Positions 58,660-64,000 of a stretch of DNA of 64,000 nucleotides are shown here, in pieces. The notes beneath the pieces are model-generated. The model was not told where the DNA came from and searched no databases. It saw only the letters and a list, made by a program, of their open reading frames with translations. The DNA is from Saccharothrix sp. NRRL B-16314. GTDB taxonomy: Bacteria > Actinomycetota > Actinomycetes > Mycobacteriales > Pseudonocardiaceae. The DNA is taken from the NCBI RefSeq assembly GCF_000716595.1, contig NZ_JNXC01000021.1, positions 62,001 to 126,000 of the forward strand, written 5' to 3'. The position numbers were made by a program, and so were the translations under genes. Positions within the stretch are counted from its first letter, which is position 1, and each line of letters starts with the position of its first letter.

Positions 58660-59972
58660 CGGTACTCCTCCACCCGGCGTGCGATCCCGATCGCGAACCC
58701 GACAGCCGCCAACGCGAACAGCACCGCCGGGCCGAACCCGAGCAACGTCGTCGCGTCGCGCGCGTCACCGGTCGCGGCGGACAGCCGGGCCCGCGCGGTG
58801 TCACCAGCGTCGCGGACGGCCTTGTCCAGCGCGGTGAAGGCGGAACCCGAGCCGGCCGTGTCGGTACCGACGGCGGCCTGCACGGCGTCGGCGTAGCGGC
58901 CCTCGTCGTCGGCCGCGCGCAGGTTCTTGTGCGCTTCGACCCAGGTGGCGGTCGCCGTGCGGATGTCGGCGACGTCCACCCCGTTGTCCGCGGCGACGGC
59001 CAGCGGTCCGCCATCGGCCAGCAACCGGTCGATCTGGTCGGTGAAACCGTCGTCGGACGCGCTGCCACCGCTGCGGGCGACCAGCACGAGGCTCTCGTTG
59101 CTGCGGGCCTGCAGGACGAGCGTGCCGGCTTCGTCGAGCGCGGTCGCGGCGTTGCCGGCCTCGTTGGCGTCGGCCAGGGCGGTGTCGGCGGACACCGTGG
59201 CCGCCACCCACCACAGCAGCCCGGACGCGACCGCGACGATCGCGGCGGCGACGCCGACGTTCAGCCTGCGGCGGGTCCGCCGGAACTCCTTGCGGGAGAA
59301 GTCGAGGGCGATGAGCAGCAGCGCCAGCCCGAACACCACGACCGCGACCGGCAGCGCGCTGGCCCGCTGGTAGTCGGCGTTCAGCGCGCTCACCTCGCTG
59401 TGGCGCAAGGACTGGGCCGCGGGCAGCAGTTCGGTGCGCATCTGCGAGGACGCCTGCGACAGGTACGACTGGCCGAGCGGCAGCCCCTGCCGGTTGTACG
59501 TGCGCGCCGTCTCGATCAGCCCGGTGTAGGCGGGCAGCCCGGTGATCATGGTGTCCAGCGGCTTCGCGGCCGGGTCGTCCGGCGTGATCAGCCGGGACGC
59601 CTCCGCGAGCCGCCTGCCGGCGAGGGTGATGTCGGCGTCGTAGCGGGTGCGGATCGCGGGCGGCTCCTGGCCGGACGAGACGTAGCCGCTGGTGGCCATC
59701 GCGTCGGCGTCCGCGAGCGCCCGGTAGATCTCGCCCGCGGCTTGCGCCAACGACGCGTCGCGGTGGCCGGCGTCGTCGATCGCGCCGACCCGCGAGGTGC
59801 CGCCGACCAGGCTGATCACGGCGGTGACCAGGCCTGCGAGCGTCAACACCACGCCGATGCGCCGCAGCTGCGCGGGCGTGCGCGGCCCGGTCCACCGTGA
59901 AAGACGGGATCGTTGTAACCCGGTCGAACCACCGGCCGACGGCGGCGCGGCGGCCGGGATCTGCGTCGTCAT
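58656..59972 (-). CDS. GlnX-like membrane protein (PknG pathway)
   Basis: 438 aa, AAGGGGG 6 bp before the ATG. Four membrane helices: about 39-60, 205-222, 240-260 and 412-430, with two large helical extracytoplasmic domains between them (for example GEIYRALADADAMATSGYVS, YLSQASSQMRTELLPAAQSL and ALDEAGTLVLQARSNESLVL). This is the layout of GlnX, which receives the amino-acid signal from GlnH and transmits it to PknG. It is coupled to the GlnH-like gene and converges on the kinase operon. Confidence 0.88.
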   Translation of the reverse strand: MTTQIPAAAPPSAGGSTGLQRSRLSRWTGPRTPAQLRRIGVVLTLAGLVTAVISLVGGTSRVGAIDDAGHRDASLAQAAGEIYRALADADAMATSGYVSSGQEPPAIRTRYDADITLAGRRLAEASRLITPDDPAAKPLDTMITGLPAYTGLIETARTYNRQGLPLGQSYLSQASSQMRTELLPAAQSLRHSEVSALNADYQRASALPVAVVVFGLALLLIALDFSRKEFRRTRRRLNVGVAAAIVAVASGLLWWVAATVSADTALADANEAGNAATALDEAGTLVLQARSNESLVLVARSGGSASDDGFTDQIDRLLADGGPLAVAADNGVDVADIRTATATWVEAHKNLRAADDEGRYADAVQAAVGTDTAGSGSAFTALDKAVRDAGDTARARLSAATGDARDATTLLGFGPAVLFALAAVGFAIGIARRVEEYR

Positions 59973-60135
59973 GGGTACCCCCTTGGCAAGCTGCCGATCT
60001 TAACGACCGGAGGCGGGCACCACCCCGATCTCGGCGAAGGTCCCTCGGGTCCGCGGACCTGTGCGAGGTGGTCGACGAGAGCGCCGCGACGGGCCAGTGC
60101 GGGTGCGGTGTTGATCACTCACTACGATCCGGCCG

Positions 60136-63108
60136 GTGCGCTTTGTGGCGGATCTCCACATCCACTCCAAGTACTCCCGGGCCTGCAGCCGCGACTGCGA
60201 CCTCGAACACCTGACCTGGTGGGCCCGGCGCAAGGGGATCTCGCTGGTCGGCACCGGCGACTTCACCCACCCCGCCTGGTACGACCACCTGACCGGGAAC
60301 CTGGTCGAGGACTCACCGGGCCTGTTCCGGCTGCGCGAGGACCTGGACCGCGACATCGACCGCCGGCTGCCGCCGTCACTGGCGACGACACCGGTGCGGT
60401 TCATGCTGTCGGTGGAGATCTCCACCATCTACAAGCGCGGCGACCGGACGCGCAAGGTGCACCACCTCGTCTACATGCCGGACCTCCAGTCGGCGGCCCG
60501 CTTCAACACCCGGCTGGCCAAGATCGGCAACATCGGGTCCGACGGGCGGCCGATCCTCGGGCTGGACTCGCGCGACCTGCTGGAGATCACGCTGGAGTGC
60601 GGCGGTTACCTCGTGCCCGCGCACGTCTGGACGCCGTGGTTCGCGGTGCTCGGGTCGAAGTCCGGGTTCGACGCCATCGACGACTGCTACGTCGACCTCG
60701 CGTCCCACATCTTCGCCGTGGAGACCGGCCTGTCGTCCGACCCCGCGATGAACTGGCGCGTGTCGGGGCTCGACAAGTACCGCCTGGTCAGCAACTCCGA
60801 CGCGCACTCGCCGCCCGCGCTGGGACGTGAGGCGACGGTGTTCGACACCGACCTGGACTACTACTCGGTGCGACACGCCCTGGAGACGGGCGACGGGTTC
60901 GCCGGCTCCCTCGAGTTCTTCCCCGAGGAGGGCAAGTACCACGTCGACGGTCACCGCAAGTGCGGCGTCCGGATGGAACCGCGGGAAACGCTGGCGCACC
61001 AGGGGGTCTGCCCCGAGTGCCGCAAGCCGCTGACGGTCGGCGTGCTCAGCCGGGTGGAGGAACTGGCCGACCGGGAGCCCGGTTCGCCACCGACCGGCGC
61101 CGCCGGGTTCACCAGCCTGGTGCCGCTGCCGGAGATCGTGGGCGAGATCGTCGGCACCGGGCCGAAGAGCAAGAAGGTGCAGGCGGAGGTCGACCGGCTG
61201 ACGTCGGCGATGGGGCCGGAGCTGGTGATCCTTCAGGACGTCCCGGTGGACGACATCGCGGTGCACTCGACGTTGCTGGGCGAGGCGGTGGGCCGGCTGC
61301 GCCGCGGCGAGGTGGTGCGCGACTCGGGGTACGACGGCGAGTACGGCGTGATCCGGGTGTTCGAGCCGGGGGAGCTGGAGCGGCGGCGGTCGGCGTTCTC
61401 GCTGTTCGACTACACCGCGCCCGTGAAGTCCACTGTGGAGCGTCCACGGCCCGTGCCCGTCGAGCCCGCGACGCCCGAGCCCGTGGTTCCGGCCGTGGTC
61501 ACGGGATCGCTGCTGGACGGGCTGGACCCGGAGCAGCGGGCGGCGGCCGAGGTGGACGGCGGGCCGTTGCTGATCATCGCCGGGCCGGGCACGGGCAAGA
61601 CGCGGACGTTGACGCACCGGATCGCGGACCTGGTCACGTCGCGGGGCGTACCGGCCGCCGAGTGCCTGGCGATCACGTTCACCCGCCGTGCCGCGGAGGA
61701 GATGGCCGAACGCCTGGCGCTGCTCGCACCCGACGTCGTCGGCGACCTGACGATCGCGACGTTCCACTCGCTCGGGGTGCTGATCCTGCGTGAACACCAC
61801 TCGTCAGCGGGATTGTCGGCGTCGTTCGGCGTCGCGGACCCCGACCGGCAGGTGGAGGTGGCGCTGACCGTCGTCGCGGACGCCAAGGAGGCGCGGGCGC
61901 TGGTCGAGTCCGGCGACGAGCGGTACAAGAAAGCGTTGCGGGCACTCGACCTGGTGGACTTCGAGGACCTGATCTCCTTGCCGCTGGCGCTGTTGGAGGA
62001 CTCGCCCGACCTCGTCGCCGCGTACCGCTCGCGGTGGCGCTGGGTGTCCGTGGACGAGTACCAGGACGTCGACGAGCAGCAGTACCGGCTGCTCAAGCTG
62101 CTCACGCCGGCGGACGGCAACCTGACCGCGATCGGTGACCCGGACCAGGCGATCTACCGGTTCCGGGGCGCGGACGTCGGCTTCTTCCTGCGGTTCCAGG
62201 AGGACTTCCCCGCGGCCCGGACCGTGCACCTGACCAGGAACTACCGGTCGTCGTCCGCCGTCGTGACGGGTGCGCTGGAGGTGATCGCGCCGTCGTCCCT
62301 CGTCCCGGGACGGGAGCTGCGCCCCATGGTGGACCACGGTTCCGCGGCGATCGGCGTGCACCACGCGTCGTCGGAGTCGGCGGAAGCGGCTTTCGTGGCG
62401 CGGACCATCGAGCAGGTGCTGGGCGGCGCGTCGTTCCACGCGCTCGACAGCGGGCGCGTGGTGTCCGACGGCACGCAGGGCCTCGGTTTCTCGGACTTCG
62501 CGGTGCTGTACCGGATGGACCGGCAGTCACGGGCGCTGGTCGACGCGCTGACCGAGTCCGGTCTGCCGTTCCAGAAGCGCTCGCACGACCGCCTGGCCGA
62601 CCGCCCCGGCGTGGCGCGGATCGCGAACGACCTCAAGTACGCGTCCGGCGACACGGTGCTGGAACGCGTGCGTGCCGTCGCGGGGGAAGACCACACCGCG
62701 TACGAACTGCTGAAACCCCTGGCCGCCACCTGCGACAGCGATTTCGAGCGCTTCCACACCGCGCTCGCGCTGGGCGTCGAGGTCGACACCTGGGACCCGA
62801 GGGCGGACCGGATCTCCCTGCTCACCCTGCACGCGTCCAAGGGCCTGGAATTCCCGGTCGTGTTCATCGTCGGGTGCGCGGACGGCCTGCTGCCGATGCG
62901 GTGGCCGGGCGCGGACGACCAGGACGCCGTGGACGAGGAACGCCGCCTGCTCTTCGTGGGCATGACCAGGGCGCAGCGACACCTGTTCCTCAGCCACACG
63001 ACCGGGCGACCCCGGTCCCCGTTCCTCACCGCGCTCAAGGCGTACGACCAGCTCGGCGACGCGCAGCCGCGCCGCAAGCGCAAGGGGACCCAGCTGAGCC
63101 TGCTCTGA
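60136..63108 (+). CDS. Endonuclease Q-type PHP nuclease fused to a UvrD/PcrA-type helicase
   Basis: 990 aa from GTG. Residues 1-430 match EndoQ/TIGR00375: RFVADLHIHSKYSRACSRDC, GTGDFTHPAWYDHL, VSNSDAHSPPALGREATVF and a zinc site (HRKCGVRMEP...CPECRKPLTVGVL). EndoQ nicks DNA 5' of deaminated bases or abasic sites. From about 455 a compact superfamily-1 helicase: IIAGPGTGKTRTLTHRIADL (Walker A, near residue 482), ITFTRRAAEEMAERL, ATFHSLGVLILR, VDEYQDVDEQQYRLL (Walker B), GDPDQAIYRFRGA, LTRNYRSS and LLTLHASKGLEFPVVFI. The fusion implies coupled incision and unwinding in repair. Transcribed away from the GlnX-like gene. Confidence 0.93.
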   Translation: MRFVADLHIHSKYSRACSRDCDLEHLTWWARRKGISLVGTGDFTHPAWYDHLTGNLVEDSPGLFRLREDLDRDIDRRLPPSLATTPVRFMLSVEISTIYKRGDRTRKVHHLVYMPDLQSAARFNTRLAKIGNIGSDGRPILGLDSRDLLEITLECGGYLVPAHVWTPWFAVLGSKSGFDAIDDCYVDLASHIFAVETGLSSDPAMNWRVSGLDKYRLVSNSDAHSPPALGREATVFDTDLDYYSVRHALETGDGFAGSLEFFPEEGKYHVDGHRKCGVRMEPRETLAHQGVCPECRKPLTVGVLSRVEELADREPGSPPTGAAGFTSLVPLPEIVGEIVGTGPKSKKVQAEVDRLTSAMGPELVILQDVPVDDIAVHSTLLGEAVGRLRRGEVVRDSGYDGEYGVIRVFEPGELERRRSAFSLFDYTAPVKSTVERPRPVPVEPATPEPVVPAVVTGSLLDGLDPEQRAAAEVDGGPLLIIAGPGTGKTRTLTHRIADLVTSRGVPAAECLAITFTRRAAEEMAERLALLAPDVVGDLTIATFHSLGVLILREHHSSAGLSASFGVADPDRQVEVALTVVADAKEARALVESGDERYKKALRALDLVDFEDLISLPLALLEDSPDLVAAYRSRWRWVSVDEYQDVDEQQYRLLKLLTPADGNLTAIGDPDQAIYRFRGADVGFFLRFQEDFPAARTVHLTRNYRSSSAVVTGALEVIAPSSLVPGRELRPMVDHGSAAIGVHHASSESAEAAFVARTIEQVLGGASFHALDSGRVVSDGTQGLGFSDFAVLYRMDRQSRALVDALTESGLPFQKRSHDRLADRPGVARIANDLKYASGDTVLERVRAVAGEDHTAYELLKPLAATCDSDFERFHTALALGVEVDTWDPRADRISLLTLHASKGLEFPVVFIVGCADGLLPMRWPGADDQDAVDEERRLLFVGMTRAQRHLFLSHTTGRPRSPFLTALKAYDQLGDAQPRRKRKGTQLSLL

Positions 63109-63154
63109 CGCGTCCGACCGGAAATTGTCGTACCCCGCGGCTACGGTCGGCGCC

Positions 63155-63574
63155 ATGGCACACACCATCGGCTTGGCCCTCGACTGCCACCACCCGACCG
63201 AGCTCGCCGAGTTCTGGAAGCTCGCCCTGGGCTACGAGGAGGAACCGCCGCCCCCGCCGTTCACGACGAGGGCGGAGTGGGCGGCGCAGTTCGACGACCC
63301 CGACGACGACCAGGACGACGGCGCCTGGCTGCACGACCCGGCGGGCGTCGGCCCGAAGCTGTTCCTGCAACAGGTGAAGGAGCCGAAGACGGAGAAGATC
63401 CGCCTCCACCTGGACGTGCGGGTGAGCCTGGAGGCGTCCCGAGAGGACCGCTGGCCGACGATCCAGGCCAAGGTGGCCCGGTTGGTGGAGGCGGGCGGTC
63501 GCGTGGTCGGTGAGCACCCGGAGCACCACGTCGTCATGGCCGACCCGGAGGGCAACGAGTTCTGCGTCTGCTGA
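63155..63574 (+). CDS. VOC-superfamily (glyoxalase-like) protein
   Basis: 139 aa. Glyoxalase/bleomycin-resistance fold: LALDCHHPTELAEFWKLALGY opens the first module, KIRLHLDVRV supplies the second metal-binding strand, and VVMADPEGNEFCVC the last, typical of the Glyoxalase_6 group. An acidic loop (DDPDDDQDDG) is inserted in the first module. Function unknown; small-molecule binding or isomerisation. Confidence 0.9.
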   Translation: MAHTIGLALDCHHPTELAEFWKLALGYEEEPPPPPFTTRAEWAAQFDDPDDDQDDGAWLHDPAGVGPKLFLQQVKEPKTEKIRLHLDVRVSLEASREDRWPTIQAKVARLVEAGGRVVGEHPEHHVVMADPEGNEFCVC

Positions 63575-63727
63575 AGGCGTCCGCGCGGGCGGTCCAAGAT
63601 CACGAGTGGACTAGACCATAACACCGCGTTATGACTCGACTGGCATATCCGCCCGGCTCTCCTGACGCCTAGCGTCGGTGCCACGGCCCCGCATCCCGTG
63701 TCACCACCCCTGCAAGGAGACAAGCGG

Positions 63728-64000
63728 ATGACTCGACGCACCGTCGCCGCTGCCGCCGTGGCGCTTCTGGGCGCCGCCGGTCTGGCAGCAGCGCTCACCA
63801 CCACCGCGACCGCAGACCCGCCGCCGACCCTGACCGCGAACGGCGGCATGGTCGCCGCCCTGGCGCGCGACCTGAACCTGACCACGGAGCAGGCACGCGC
63901 CCGCATCGACCGGGAGGCCACCGCGGCCCGGACCGAGAGCACCCTCAAGACGCGCCTCGGCCCGGACTTCGCGGGTGCCTGGATGAACGCCGACGGCACC
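63728..64000 (+). CDS. Secreted S1 protease with alpha-lytic-type prodomain (N-terminal part; runs off the window)
   Basis: 91 codons visible. AAGGAG 8 bp before the ATG. Signal peptide about 1-30 (RRTVAAAAVALLGAAGLAAAL ... ATA), then a prodomain segment ALARDLNLTTEQARARIDRE and TLKTRLGPDFAGAWMNADGT, which is characteristic of alpha-lytic protease and streptogrisin precursors. The catalytic domain lies beyond the window. The mature enzyme would be a secreted chymotrypsin-like protease whose fold depends on this prodomain. Confidence 0.85.
   Translation, partial: MTRRTVAAAAVALLGAAGLAAALTTTATADPPPTLTANGGMVAALARDLNLTTEQARARIDREATAARTESTLKTRLGPDFAGAWMNADGT

Overview
The window is high-GC actinobacterial chromosome. 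GC-ending codons are used almost throughout, GTG starts are frequent, and many gene pairs overlap as GTGA or ATGA. The gene set (GlpR/Glp divisome pair, PknG-GlnH-GlnX, MprAB, BluB, S1 protease with prodomain, rolling-circle integrative element) fits a filamentous actinomycete, probably of the order Pseudonocardiales (Saccharothrix/Lentzea type). That placement is an inference from gene content only.

Layout. 1-5275: right part of an actinomycete integrative and conjugative element (frameshifted TraB/FtsK-like translocase, Rep, Xis, Int, a two-winged-helix protein under an apparently leaderless promoter, a small membrane protein), followed by tRNA-Arg(CCT). 5787-18698: housekeeping and secreted genes, including an FkbM methyltransferase, a penicillin-acylase-type Ntn hydrolase with a discoidin domain, a PGRP/amidase, a NarL-type regulator, a TPR-GGDEF protein, BluB, a MerR-PP2C fusion, a histidine phosphatase, an EthD protein and a 3-hydroxyacyl-CoA dehydrogenase. 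18710-20842: mprAB with an MprA-box-like site. 20839-21020: large palindromic/tandem repeat. 21023-28336: beta-galactoside uptake and use (ABC binding protein and permeases, GH42 beta-galactosidase, DeoR regulator, GalT). 28369-30458: HtrA/PepD protease behind a second MprA-box-like site, which suggests a local MprAB-PepD envelope-stress circuit. 31352-38767: two divergent operons (GT2, DUF2064, methyltransferase, membrane molybdoenzyme; and GT-C-like membrane protein, response regulator, sensor kinase) ending against an epimerase. 38863-41145: MoaB/Mog-like protein, mscL and two unrelated tandem-repeat tracts. 41146-46402: SAF protein, FmdB zinc ribbon under a CIRCE-like operator, folate cyclo-ligase, then galU-glp-rimJ-glpR. 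46466-51021: tRNA-Ala(CGC) and a decayed island of about 4.4 kb, bounded by a near-copy of the tRNA 3' end that is followed by a strong terminator. 51118-59972: a PknG signalling cluster. 60136-63108: an EndoQ-UvrD fusion. The right edge holds a VOC protein and the start of a secreted S1 protease.

The most interesting unit is 51118-59972. A PknG-type kinase is translationally coupled to a PP2C phosphatase and a VWA protein, with an FHA protein next. Kinase, phosphatase and FHA protein all carry N-terminal paired-CxxC zinc ribbons. GlnH- and GlnX-like proteins, the sensor pair known for mycobacterial PknG, are encoded convergently. This looks like an extended, zinc-ribbon-tagged amino-acid-sensing phosphorylation system. 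The second highlight is the single-chain fusion of an endonuclease Q-type PHP nuclease to a UvrD-type helicase.
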